Assembly: GCA_019414725.1 (NCBI GenBank)
Contig: DXLM01000007.1
Span: forward strand, 1 to 64,000
From: Bacteroides sp.
GTDB taxonomy: Bacteria > Bacteroidota > Bacteroidia > Bacteroidales > Bacteroidaceae
Length of the DNA stretch: 64,000 nt
Reading direction: 5' to 3'
Positions 53,615 through 62,722 of this stretch are shown here, in pieces. A program made the translations under genes and the position numbers. The notes beneath the pieces are model-generated. The model was not told the DNA's origin. It searched no databases and saw only the letters and a program-made list of their open reading frames with translations. Every line of letters begins with the position of its first letter. The stretch's first letter is position 1.

Positions 53615-55642
53615 TTACCAACCAGGATTCTGCGTTAATTGCGGATTCAAACGTATCTGCTGACGAGGAATAGGATCTAAATAATCCCTTTGTGTATAAA
53701 GCAAATTACCAGCCAAAGTTGCTATAGAACGTCCATAGTCAGGGTCGTTAGGATCAGAGCCCTCATAAAGCCCATAAAGCAAAGGATATTTTTCTGGATA
53801 ATAACAGGGTTCACCGAAGTAAGTGGCATCATTGGCTTTCTCTGTTTCGTATGCCGTCCCCAAAACATGTCGACCCAATTTACGACCAGTCAAGTTAATA
53901 TGCGCAATACCCCAACGTTTTAAATCGTCCATACGAAAACCTTCACCAAAAAGTTCACATGCACGCTCTCTACGTATTTCATCCAACATATTCATTTTTT
54001 TACAAATAGTTTTTCCTGTAGCATGATCCCAATAACCAGCATCCCAAACATTAGCAATTAACGCATTGGTCAAAGGAGCCACTCCAGCACGAGCACGATT
54101 TTTATTAATAGAGAAATTAAGATCTTCATCTGAAATGTTTCCATTATTCAATTCACAAGTCGCCTCGGCATAAATACAATGCACCTCTGCCAAACGAATC
54201 AATGGAAAATCTGCAGATTCTGTATTATCCGGACGATTTGCCCCTTCAATCAAATACTTACGGCTGCTGTATCCCCCCATTGTACTATTATTTCTAATTG
54301 TGGGATGGAAGACTGCACAAGAACTACTATATACGGGATCAGTAGGATCATAATGATCATTGTCCTTAGGAAACACAGGAGTAGGATAAGGTTGACTAGC
54401 ATCCATACGTTGACGTCCATCTTCAGTACGGCTACTATAAGATACACGGTCAGGTAAGAAAGTACAACCAACAAAACGATAATCACGATTACGATATTCA
54501 CCTATAAATGTTGCATATCCCTCGAATTCTGGATTATTCTGCGCATCAGACATACTACCTGTATAACTGATACGAATAGGAAGTCCATTACGACAAAGGA
54601 AAGATTCACCAAACTGAGCACTCATACCCGTTGCTGCACCTACCATGACCGAATGCGATAAATTAATACCACCACGACTCAGATCGTAGTCACATTTTTT
54701 TGAGAAAATAAATTCTTTATTCGTACTTTTTCCAGCACTTTTGAAATTAGGAATATTTCCACCCTTATCATCAATATTAAACAAATAGTAATAACTCAAA
54801 GAATCACATTCTGCCCACAACTTATAAGTTCCACTTTCAGCTTCTTCTATCACCTCTTTTGACATCTGCTTTGCTTCTGTCAACATATCGGTTATAGAAG
54901 GATATCCTTCCGGTTTAACAGTTCCTGCCCCCTGCGAAGTCCCATCACCATCTAAATCATAATTGATAGCAGGAACATACTTTTCCCACGTAGCCTCATA
55001 AAGCAATACTCTGGCCAAAAAAGATTTGGCAGCTTCCTTGCTTACTTTTCCTTTGCTTCCTTCCGGAATTTCCGTTTCTTTAGGCAAACGCTTTACAGCC
55101 TCTCTTAAATCGGACATAATAAAGGCTGCCACCTCATACCGACTGTTTCGCGGGGCCTGTAACACTCCATCACTAACAGTCAACACATGGTCTGAAATAG
55201 GCACACCACCAAAATGTTGCAACAAATAAAAATGCTGCCATGCGCGAAAAAAATAAGCAGTCCCCACAGACTGGGCAATATCACTTTGGCTACCATCATA
55301 AGCTTCTGCCTTTTCCAACAATATATTGCAAGTACGGATATGCGAATAAGGCTTATCCCAACTCCAATTTCCTTCCGGTGCCGAACCACCTCCATTGCTT
55401 CCTAATCCACTGATATCCGTCCCTCGGTCCATTATATCACCGTATGACGGCTTATTATCCAGATTTTTCCATCCAATTACATTATATAAAGCATTGGCTG
55501 CCTGTTCAAAATGTTCAGGAGTCTTAAACACAATAGCCTCTGTTCCCTGAGACAACGGTTCTTTATCAAGAAAGTCACTGCATGCAGTCAATGACATCAC
55601 CACAGCCGATGCAAGAAAAAATTTATTTATTATGGTTTTCAT
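53615..55642 (-). CDS. SusD/RagB-family outer-membrane glycan-binding lipoprotein
   Basis: 675 aa from the ATG at 55642, which starts the lipoprotein signal (MKTIINKFFL..., lipobox SLTAC, Cys21). The longer frame would overlap the SusC stop. SusD proteins cap the SusC channel and hold glycan chains. The TPR-like scaffold shows in 'YFFRAWQHFYLLQHFGGVPI', 'AKSFLARVLLYEATWEKY' and the C-terminal 'RRERACELFGEGFRMDDLKRWG'. It is longer than the common 500-600 aa. It is 22 bp after SusC, and the pair acts together in TonB-dependent uptake. Confidence 0.95.
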   Translation of the reverse strand: MKTIINKFFLASAVVMSLTACSDFLDKEPLSQGTEAIVFKTPEHFEQAANALYNVIGWKNLDNKPSYGDIMDRGTDISGLGSNGGGSAPEGNWSWDKPYSHIRTCNILLEKAEAYDGSQSDIAQSVGTAYFFRAWQHFYLLQHFGGVPISDHVLTVSDGVLQAPRNSRYEVAAFIMSDLREAVKRLPKETEIPEGSKGKVSKEAAKSFLARVLLYEATWEKYVPAINYDLDGDGTSQGAGTVKPEGYPSITDMLTEAKQMSKEVIEEAESGTYKLWAECDSLSYYYLFNIDDKGGNIPNFKSAGKSTNKEFIFSKKCDYDLSRGGINLSHSVMVGAATGMSAQFGESFLCRNGLPIRISYTGSMSDAQNNPEFEGYATFIGEYRNRDYRFVGCTFLPDRVSYSSRTEDGRQRMDASQPYPTPVFPKDNDHYDPTDPVYSSSCAVFHPTIRNNSTMGGYSSRKYLIEGANRPDNTESADFPLIRLAEVHCIYAEATCELNNGNISDEDLNFSINKNRARAGVAPLTNALIANVWDAGYWDHATGKTICKKMNMLDEIRRERACELFGEGFRMDDLKRWGIAHINLTGRKLGRHVLGTAYETEKANDATYFGEPCYYPEKYPLLYGLYEGSDPNDPDYGRSIATLAGNLLYTQRDYLDPIPRQQIRLNPQLTQNPGW

Positions 55643-55664
55643 ATGTTTATATTTTAACAGGTTA

Positions 55665-58600
55665 TTAGAATGTAACATCTACTCCGAATGTCAGCAATCT
55701 GCTGAACGGGAATGTGTTATTTGAATTTTCACCATATTCCGGATCATATCCATCCTTTACTTTTGTCCATTCCCAAAGATCATCACCGGAGAAGTAAACT
55801 CTCAATTTACTGAGTCCGGCTTTTGAAATCCACTTTTGAGGCAATGAATACCCCACTACCAAAGATTTCAAACGGACATACCGATTATTCTGAACACTGA
55901 CATCTTTATTATTATAATTCCACTTATTAAAATTCTGGTCACGTGAAGCAATAGTATATTCTGCATCCCGATTATTCTCACTCCACATTTTCCCTGCGAA
56001 GTTTTTATTTTGCAGAACATAATTTGTAGTCCATGGAGCAGCCAAATATCCACCTCTTAACAATACTTGTTTACCTACTCCTTGGAAGAAAGCCGAGAAA
56101 TCGATTCCTTTCCATTCCAATCCCAATTTAAAGCCAAATGTCAAACGAGGGGCCATATCTCCTGCATAGTAAAGATCATCTTTTGTTATAGCACCGTCAC
56201 CATTCAAATCGACTACTTTACGAGCCCCCGGACGAAGTGTATTAGTAGATGCCTCCTGAGGTGCAGGAAGAATATTATTAGCTTTCGGTCCTGAATGATC
56301 CGCATTCCAATAATACTTCTCATAATATGCAGCCACTTCATCTGCACTTTGGAAAATACCATCAGTTTGGTATACATACAATGCTTGTCTTGGCATACCG
56401 ATTAAGCGATTTTCATTCTTACCCTCATTAGGTACATTTTCATTATTAGCTAATTCAAGCACTTTTGACCATGCATCCGAAAGAGATCCTCCAATGTTAT
56501 ACTTTACCTGACCTATTTGATCATTCCAATTCAAAGCCAACTCCCAACCACGGGCACGAAACTTACCATTGTTGGTTTTAGGAGCAGCCGCACCTAAAAT
56601 AGAAGGATATTGTACATCAATAAACATACCGTTATTGGTCTTGATAAAATAATCAAATGAACCTCTCAAACGATTGCTAAGAAAAGCAAAATCCACTCCC
56701 ACATCGTGGCTGTCAATAGTTTCCCATGTACGTTCCGCAGATCTCATACCGTCTACCCACAATGAAGTATGCGTACCGGGATTTACACCAAAAATAGTCG
56801 TACCAGTTTTGATAGTAGCAAATCTCTCGTAATTGTCAATACCTTCCACACTACCTGTTCTACCATAATTGTAACGCAGCTTCAAATCACTCAACCATGA
56901 AACATCTTTTAAAAAGTCTTCATTTGAAAGTCTCCAAAAACCAGAAATAGAATAAAAATTTTTCCAACGTTGTTCTTTCGCCAACTTAGAAGACCCATCC
57001 CGACGACCCAATACCTCTATTGAATATTTATCAGCATAAGTATAATTCAAACGCCCTAAATAAGAAACCAATCCCCAAGAATTCTGTCCACCATATGCCT
57101 CATTATTATTTCCATTCACCCATACATCCAAATCTGCTAATCCAGACCCCGGATAAACAGCACCGGATTTACGAACCGCACCTACCCTTTTATATGTTTC
57201 TTGTTCGGCAGTCATACCCAACATGGCAGAAACGCTATGCACATCAGCAAAAGTACGATTATAATTAGCAAAAGCACCTAAAGTAATGTTTTCCCATTTC
57301 GCTATTTCTTCTTTCAATTGTCCGGGACCTTGCTTATTACCAGTCTGTGTACCTACCCAATCATAATATTGTACTTTATTCTTCACTTCCTGCATATTTC
57401 TCTGTACAGTCTTATAAGCCCCCGAAGCTGAAATAGAAAGTCCTTTTACCCATTTAGAAAAATCATAAGTTGCTTTAGCACTTCCTCTAAAAGTTGTCAA
57501 TGAATTTTTCTTCTCCCCTCCTTGGGTCAACCCACCAATAGGATTCCGGTTACCACTAAATGTATCATAAGCCTGACCATTTTTATTATACACAGTCCAA
57601 AACCAAGGATCAAAATATCCAGCTCCCACATCAGTAGTTGGGGTTATAATATCACGTTTGTCATACGACATACTTGTTTCAAATTTCAAAGCATCTGTCG
57701 CTTGATAATCAGCATTTAAACGACCACTATATTTTTTTTCTCCATCATTAGCAACTTTCAACTGTGAATTATTATCCGCATACCCCAAAGACGCTCGATA
57801 ACTAAACTTTTCATCTGCTCCAGAAATACTAATCGAATGCTTTTGAGAAGTTGCCTGACCATAAAGATAATCCATCATATACACATTTGGGTCCCAACGT
57901 TCCACTTTATCACCATTTTGTAATGTCAAGACTTTACCTGCACGAAGAGCATTAAAAAGAGTTTCCCCCTTATATACTGTTGGTGCACCAGTAGCCGGAT
58001 CAATATCCGATTGATCCAAAGTAGGACCACCAAAAGAATTAAATATCCACCAATTTACAGCTTTATGAATTTCATCAGCAGTAGTTAAACTAGGATTTAA
58101 AGCGGCAGCATCATTATATTGAGCTTCATAAAACATATCCAACCATTCCCGATTATTTGTAATAGGAGGCTGAATACCGTTAATTGTGCGACTAACAGAG
58201 CCACTATATGATATTTGAGCCTTTCCTTTTTTACCACGCTTTGTTGTTACCAGTACAACACCTGAAGCCGAACGGGCACCGTATATCGCAGCCGAAGCAT
58301 CCTTCAAAACTGAAATATTTTCAATATCACTTGCATCCATAGCATTTAACTCATCCAATGAACCTGTTATACCATCAATGATAACTAATGGAGAAGATTT
58401 TCCATTAACAGAAATATCACCACGTATTTTCATCTCTGCTCCCTCACTACCCGGACGAGTAGAAGTGCGTGTAATAGTCAATCCCGGAACTTCACCTTGC
58501 AAAGCTACTGTAGCATTAGCAATACCCTTATTTTTAAAAGCCTCATCCCCCTTGATCTGACTAATAGAACTAGTTAAAGAAGCTTTCTTTTGGGCACCAT

Positions 58601-58991
58601 AACCAACTACTACTACTTCATCCAGCACCTCAGTATCCTCTTTCAAAACGACCTTAACGTTTGTTTTCCCTGATATATTAACTTCCTGAGTCTTGTATCC
58701 GATATAAGAAATGACCAATATGCCTTTTTCCGGAACATTATTCAATGTAAAATTACCATCAAAATCGGTAATTGTACCATTAGTCGTGCCTTTTACTTGT
58801 ACCGTAGCACCAATTACCGGTTCTCCTGTAGCATCCACCACTTGCCCTTTTACCGTTCCAGTCTGCATAACAGTCTGCACCCCATTCACCTCTGCAAATA
58901 CAGTCTGCGGGCTACCTGCCAACAAGGCAGAAGCCATCACCGTAGAAAACAAGATTCTTCTCGATGAAAATTTAAAGAATTCGTTTTTCAT
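55665..58991 (-). CDS. SusC/RagA-family TonB-dependent transporter
   Basis: 1108 aa from the ATG at 58991 (signal peptide ends near QTVFA). A carboxypeptidase-regulatory beta domain (about 45-125) is followed by the TonB-box-like EVVVVGYG, the plug ('VIIDGITGSLDEL', 'ISVLKDASAAIYGARSASGVV', about 150-260) and the outer-membrane barrel to the C-terminus (ends with FGVDVTF). No N-terminal STN signalling domain precedes the beta domain. It imports oligosaccharides with SusD. It starts 43 bp after the sigma-factor gene, so the sigma gene, susC and susD are probably one transcript. Confidence 0.96.
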   Translation of the reverse strand: MKNEFFKFSSRRILFSTVMASALLAGSPQTVFAEVNGVQTVMQTGTVKGQVVDATGEPVIGATVQVKGTTNGTITDFDGNFTLNNVPEKGILVISYIGYKTQEVNISGKTNVKVVLKEDTEVLDEVVVVGYGAQKKASLTSSISQIKGDEAFKNKGIANATVALQGEVPGLTITRTSTRPGSEGAEMKIRGDISVNGKSSPLVIIDGITGSLDELNAMDASDIENISVLKDASAAIYGARSASGVVLVTTKRGKKGKAQISYSGSVSRTINGIQPPITNNREWLDMFYEAQYNDAAALNPSLTTADEIHKAVNWWIFNSFGGPTLDQSDIDPATGAPTVYKGETLFNALRAGKVLTLQNGDKVERWDPNVYMMDYLYGQATSQKHSISISGADEKFSYRASLGYADNNSQLKVANDGEKKYSGRLNADYQATDALKFETSMSYDKRDIITPTTDVGAGYFDPWFWTVYNKNGQAYDTFSGNRNPIGGLTQGGEKKNSLTTFRGSAKATYDFSKWVKGLSISASGAYKTVQRNMQEVKNKVQYYDWVGTQTGNKQGPGQLKEEIAKWENITLGAFANYNRTFADVHSVSAMLGMTAEQETYKRVGAVRKSGAVYPGSGLADLDVWVNGNNNEAYGGQNSWGLVSYLGRLNYTYADKYSIEVLGRRDGSSKLAKEQRWKNFYSISGFWRLSNEDFLKDVSWLSDLKLRYNYGRTGSVEGIDNYERFATIKTGTTIFGVNPGTHTSLWVDGMRSAERTWETIDSHDVGVDFAFLSNRLRGSFDYFIKTNNGMFIDVQYPSILGAAAPKTNNGKFRARGWELALNWNDQIGQVKYNIGGSLSDAWSKVLELANNENVPNEGKNENRLIGMPRQALYVYQTDGIFQSADEVAAYYEKYYWNADHSGPKANNILPAPQEASTNTLRPGARKVVDLNGDGAITKDDLYYAGDMAPRLTFGFKLGLEWKGIDFSAFFQGVGKQVLLRGGYLAAPWTTNYVLQNKNFAGKMWSENNRDAEYTIASRDQNFNKWNYNNKDVSVQNNRYVRLKSLVVGYSLPQKWISKAGLSKLRVYFSGDDLWEWTKVKDGYDPEYGENSNNTFPFSRLLTFGVDVTF

Positions 58992-59034
58992 AAACTTAAA
59001 ATTTAATATTAACAGTTTTATTGTTGTTTTCTTA

Positions 59035-59550
59035 TTATATACACTGTTTGATAAACTCGCGCACCTCATGCCGCCCTATCCTTAAATGGTTTTCAACGGT
59101 ACGGTGCGAAAGATTTAATTCCGCTGAAATATCTGAAATAGATTTGTCTTCAAAACGACTCATTGCATAAATAGTACGACGCCGTGGAGGAAGCAAAGAC
59201 AATCTATATTTCTCACACGCTTCCAAATCATTGGCCACCACACGAAGTTCTGTTTCATTTGTATAAGCAACCGTATGCTCATATAAATAAGAAGTAACTT
59301 CTTGCCTCTTATAATAACGACGTAAATAGTCAGTTACCAAATTACGGGCAATAGTAAAAATAAAATACTTAATAGTCTCTGCACAGAGCATCCGATCGTA
59401 GTCCATCAGCCGTACATACACATCTTGAGCCAAGTCTTCCGCCTCTTCTTTATGAGCTATCCTATAATAGATATACAGATAGACCGAATGATGATAATTC
59501 GTATAAGAATCCTCTATTAATTGAGTAGATTTCATGGATATGTTTTTCAT
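59035..59550 (-). CDS. ECF-type RNA polymerase sigma factor without adjacent anti-sigma gene
   Basis: 171 aa. Sigma region 2 is at about 15-80 ('AHKEEAEDLAQDVYVRLMDYDR', 'FIFTIARNLVTDYLRRYYKR') and region 4 is near the C-terminus ('LLPPRRRTIYAMSRFEDKSISDISAELNLSHRTVENHL'). No sigma region 3 is present, as in ECF sigma factors. In Bacteroidetes such genes usually stand next to a FecR-type anti-sigma gene; here none is present on either side. It is directly upstream of susC. A second ATG five codons downstream is an alternative start. Confidence 0.93.
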   Translation of the reverse strand: MKNISMKSTQLIEDSYTNYHHSVYLYIYYRIAHKEEAEDLAQDVYVRLMDYDRMLCAETIKYFIFTIARNLVTDYLRRYYKRQEVTSYLYEHTVAYTNETELRVVANDLEACEKYRLSLLPPRRRTIYAMSRFEDKSISDISAELNLSHRTVENHLRIGRHEVREFIKQCI

Positions 59551-59582
59551 GTCTTCAGCTTTTTGGGTTACATTTACGAATG

Positions 59583-59590
59583 CAAATATA
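59583..59590 (-). promoter_or_regulatory. Predicted -7 box of the sigma factor-susCD operon
   Basis: The minus strand reads TATATTTG (59590-59583), 32 bp before the ATG at 59550, with T-rich DNA upstream in place of a clear -33 box. Confidence 0.55.
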
Positions 59591-59750
59591 GAAGGTAGAA
59601 GGACAAGAAAAACACTTTTTCTATTCTAATAAATCTCATATCATTACCCTAGACCAAAGACATACTAATCCGCTAATTTATAACAGATTAAGAATTTGAC
59701 ACACTCAGTATCATATAATAATTTGAGACTCTCAACAAAAAATAGAGAGG

Positions 59751-62552
59751 TTATTCATTGTTTTTCCCAATACTTCGAATGTACTCATTGGGAGTGATAT
59801 TAGTCGCTTTTTTAAAATATCGAAAGAAAGAAGCTCTTGAACTGAACCCACACAACTCAGCCAAAGCACTCAAAGTGTATTTAGCATATTCATCTTTCTC
59901 CACCAAGCGCTTGAATTCAGCTATGCGATAATCATTGATATAATCATAATAATTACGGTTTAGATACTGATTAAATAAATAGGACAAAGTATGAGATGAT
60001 GTGCCAATGGACACAGCCAAATCGGCAATCTTCAAATTAGGATTAGTATAAGGTTTTTCTCTATGCATAACAATCTCCAATTTCTCAGCCAACCGTTTAC
60101 ATTCCTCCACACTTATCTTATTTGTCCTGTATTTCTCTTCCGCTACAATATGGGATTCCTCAACTGGCTGAATCTCCTTTTCTATAACTTTAGCAGAGTC
60201 AGGCATCAGTTCTTCCCTTTCGTTCTCCACCTCTTTCTTTTTTTGATAAAGGACAGCAATACTTCCGGTCACCACAGCTATCACGATGAACACTATGCTC
60301 CATATACTAATAGAAGACGCTATTTTAACCGTTAGCTGAGTTTCTGACTCTGGATTCCCCATCTGTCTTACTTTAAAAGTATAATTACCGGACGGTAAAT
60401 CATAATAAGTAATATCCGAACGACCTGTCAAAGCCATCCATCCGGTATCCTCACCCTCTAATTGATATTCGTATGACATAAAAGCAGGTGCCGTATAACT
60501 GAAATCAGAAAAGTAAAAGGTAACATTCTTCTGAGAAGCTTCCAATGAAATTTCACTCTTGCCGCCATCTCCCACAACAGATTGCACTACAGATTTTCCA
60601 TTTACACATATATCTGTTATGGCAACCGAATAGGGAACGGATTTCCTCTGATTCATCCGCACTGTATCCAAATACAGAAGCCCTTTGGAGTTTCCAAACC
60701 AAATGCCGTTCTCATCACGTACCGGCGGACAAAGAGTAAAAATGGAACTGGGAATACCATCAACAAAATTATAAGGAATAAAATGGTCTTTCTTATCATA
60801 CCGGAACAAACCATTGTTAGTTCCCAGCCATAACCACTTTTCACGATCCTCTACAATAAACATACCATCATTCCCATCCAAAGGAGTCCCCGGCTGCAAA
60901 CGCCTAAAAATAGTCATAGACAAATCAGAGATAAAAAGAGAGCCTTTGTCCGGAAAAAAATAAAGATCATGGTTGGAATCTTCGTAGATCACTCTTATTT
61001 TTTCCTTATGAATAAATCCCTCAGGAAACACATCGGTTTTCAATGTCCGGGCAGAGGGGTCCCAAATGCACATTCCATTCTCTGTACATATCCATCCTTT
61101 ATGAGTGGAATCAAAATAGATTTCATATACGTTCCCTTCTGGCAACTTAGAATTGGCACTGGTATAATGAGCTATCTGTCTGCCGTCTTTATAGCAGAAT
61201 ATTCCTAAAGATGTTCCTATCCACAAATTCTTTTCACGATCCTGCTTGATACAAAAAATATGTCCCTTACTAAAAGGCATTCCTCCATCCGGTTCAAAAT
61301 CTCTGAGTGTCAAAGTCGCAGGATTTAAAACATACATTCCACCACCGTATGTACCTATATAATACTCATTCTGATAATACAGACAACTGAAAATCATATT
61401 TGAGCGTAACTGTGGAACCTTGAAACTTTTATAACGATGATTTTCTTCGTCAATATAAAAAAGTCCGTCACGAGATCCAATCAGTTTTTCTTTCTCTTTG
61501 ATAGCAAGTGCACGTACTGGCATATCTCTGGAATCAAAAAAAGGAGCATACGTATAAGTGGAGAACAGCCCACTCTGATATAATGTGTAATCCAACCCCA
61601 GCTGATAGAATCCTACCCAAATCAAACCTTCTTTATCAACCAAAACAGAATAAACGGAATTAGAACGCAAAGTTTCATCCTTCCCTGTTTCATGACGCAT
61701 GGAACGAACAACTTTCTTTTTATCCGTTGATACAAAATGAACTCCGTTACCATCGGTTCCCACATACAAAAGGCTTTTCCCATCACCGGATAAAGAAGAA
61801 ATTACATTACAACCTACATCAACAAAACGAGCAAATTCTTTAGTTTGTGTATCAAAACTGATGATTCCCTGCCCCATCGTTCCTAAATAAAGCATACTCC
61901 CAATCCTAGCTATATTCTTAAAAGAACAAACATGCTTCTCTTCCATCACATTATGATAAGCCTCTATTTTTCTATCTGAAAGTCGCAGAGAATAAAGACC
62001 ATTCTCCGTAGCCATCCAAAGTATTCCATCTTCTCCCAAATTCAAGCCACCAATAGAGTTCGCCGCCGACAACATATTAGGATCTATCATAATTTGGTTC
62101 AAGCTACCTCCTTTATAAATGAAAAGCCCCCTTTCTGTTCCGATATAAAGTATTCCTTTCCCATCATGTAAAAGAGAGCGCACAGCATATCCTATCGTTT
62201 CACGGGCAATGGGCTCCAAACTATTTTTCTGCTTGCTAACACGCCATAATCCACTACCATTCCCCATCCACAATTCATTGCCAGGCATCTCAGCAATGGC
62301 ATTTACCCGTTTCAATTTTTCATCTGAACCCGGAATAAGATAATGCTTGAAATGAATTCCATCAAAACATTCCAACGAATTGCCGGTCCCCAACCACACA
62401 TAACCTAAAGAATCTTTATAGATGGCATTTACCACTAAATCTGATAATCCCTCAGTTACAGACAAGCCACGAAAAGCGTAGGAACGAGAGAAAATGGGTA
62501 AAGACAAGAATATAAGAAACAATATAAATATAAATCTTAAAATGTTTTTCAT
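59751..62552 (-). CDS. Second one-component sensor-AraC regulator (HTCS-like, kinase absent)
   Basis: 933 aa from the ATG at 62552, which starts the signal segment (MKNILRFIFILFLIFLSLP). The frame continues 26 codons further upstream, with another ATG at 62564. The architecture matches the 914-aa protein: propeller repeats (to about 670; 'YVWLGTGNSLECFDG', 'NLWIGTSLGIFCYKDGR', 'KWLWLGTNNGLFRYD'), Y_Y_Y domain (about 675-765), membrane helix ('IWSIVFIVIAVVTGSIAVLY') and an AraC HTH domain ('ALAELCGFSSRASFFRYFKKATNITPNEYIRS'). Histidine kinase and receiver domains are missing; an acidic linker replaces them. A 6-bp palindrome lies upstream of its -7 box. Confidence 0.9.
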   Translation of the reverse strand: MKNILRFIFILFLIFLSLPIFSRSYAFRGLSVTEGLSDLVVNAIYKDSLGYVWLGTGNSLECFDGIHFKHYLIPGSDEKLKRVNAIAEMPGNELWMGNGSGLWRVSKQKNSLEPIARETIGYAVRSLLHDGKGILYIGTERGLFIYKGGSLNQIMIDPNMLSAANSIGGLNLGEDGILWMATENGLYSLRLSDRKIEAYHNVMEEKHVCSFKNIARIGSMLYLGTMGQGIISFDTQTKEFARFVDVGCNVISSLSGDGKSLLYVGTDGNGVHFVSTDKKKVVRSMRHETGKDETLRSNSVYSVLVDKEGLIWVGFYQLGLDYTLYQSGLFSTYTYAPFFDSRDMPVRALAIKEKEKLIGSRDGLFYIDEENHRYKSFKVPQLRSNMIFSCLYYQNEYYIGTYGGGMYVLNPATLTLRDFEPDGGMPFSKGHIFCIKQDREKNLWIGTSLGIFCYKDGRQIAHYTSANSKLPEGNVYEIYFDSTHKGWICTENGMCIWDPSARTLKTDVFPEGFIHKEKIRVIYEDSNHDLYFFPDKGSLFISDLSMTIFRRLQPGTPLDGNDGMFIVEDREKWLWLGTNNGLFRYDKKDHFIPYNFVDGIPSSIFTLCPPVRDENGIWFGNSKGLLYLDTVRMNQRKSVPYSVAITDICVNGKSVVQSVVGDGGKSEISLEASQKNVTFYFSDFSYTAPAFMSYEYQLEGEDTGWMALTGRSDITYYDLPSGNYTFKVRQMGNPESETQLTVKIASSISIWSIVFIVIAVVTGSIAVLYQKKKEVENEREELMPDSAKVIEKEIQPVEESHIVAEEKYRTNKISVEECKRLAEKLEIVMHREKPYTNPNLKIADLAVSIGTSSHTLSYLFNQYLNRNYYDYINDYRIAEFKRLVEKDEYAKYTLSALAELCGFSSRASFFRYFKKATNITPNEYIRSIGKNNE

Positions 62553-62593
62553 TACATTGTGCATATTTGGAACCTCGTGTTTATCAAATAATG

Positions 62594-62601
62594 CAAATAT
62601 A
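62594..62601 (-). promoter_or_regulatory. Predicted -7 box of the second sensor-AraC gene
   Basis: The minus strand reads TATATTTG (62601-62594). A TTTG at 62631-62628 could be the -33 box, though the 26-bp spacer is longer than usual. Confidence 0.5.
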
Positions 62602-62607
62602 GTGAAA

Positions 62608-62625
62608 AGGGAATATATTTTCCCT
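62608..62625. promoter_or_regulatory. Candidate operator palindrome AGGGAA-N6-TTCCCT
   Basis: A perfect 6-bp dyad with a 6-bp AT spacer lies between the -33-like and -7 boxes of the second regulator gene, where a bound protein would affect its transcription. Confidence 0.4.
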
Positions 62626-62628
62626 ATC

Positions 62629-62691
62629 AAAAAAAGAAAAAATCATCATCCACTTCTTATTTGCTGTATGAAAAAGAAAGGATGATGATTT
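62629..62691 (-). terminator. Terminator of the right-edge lyase-like gene
   Basis: AAATCATCATCC (62640-62651) and GGATGATGATTT (62680-62691) form a perfect 12-bp stem, followed on the minus strand by TTTTCTTTTTTTG. The hairpin begins 31 bp after the stop codon. Confidence 0.8.
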
Positions 62692-62722
62692 AAAAAGATT
62701 ACTTTATAAAAGAAAGTTTATA

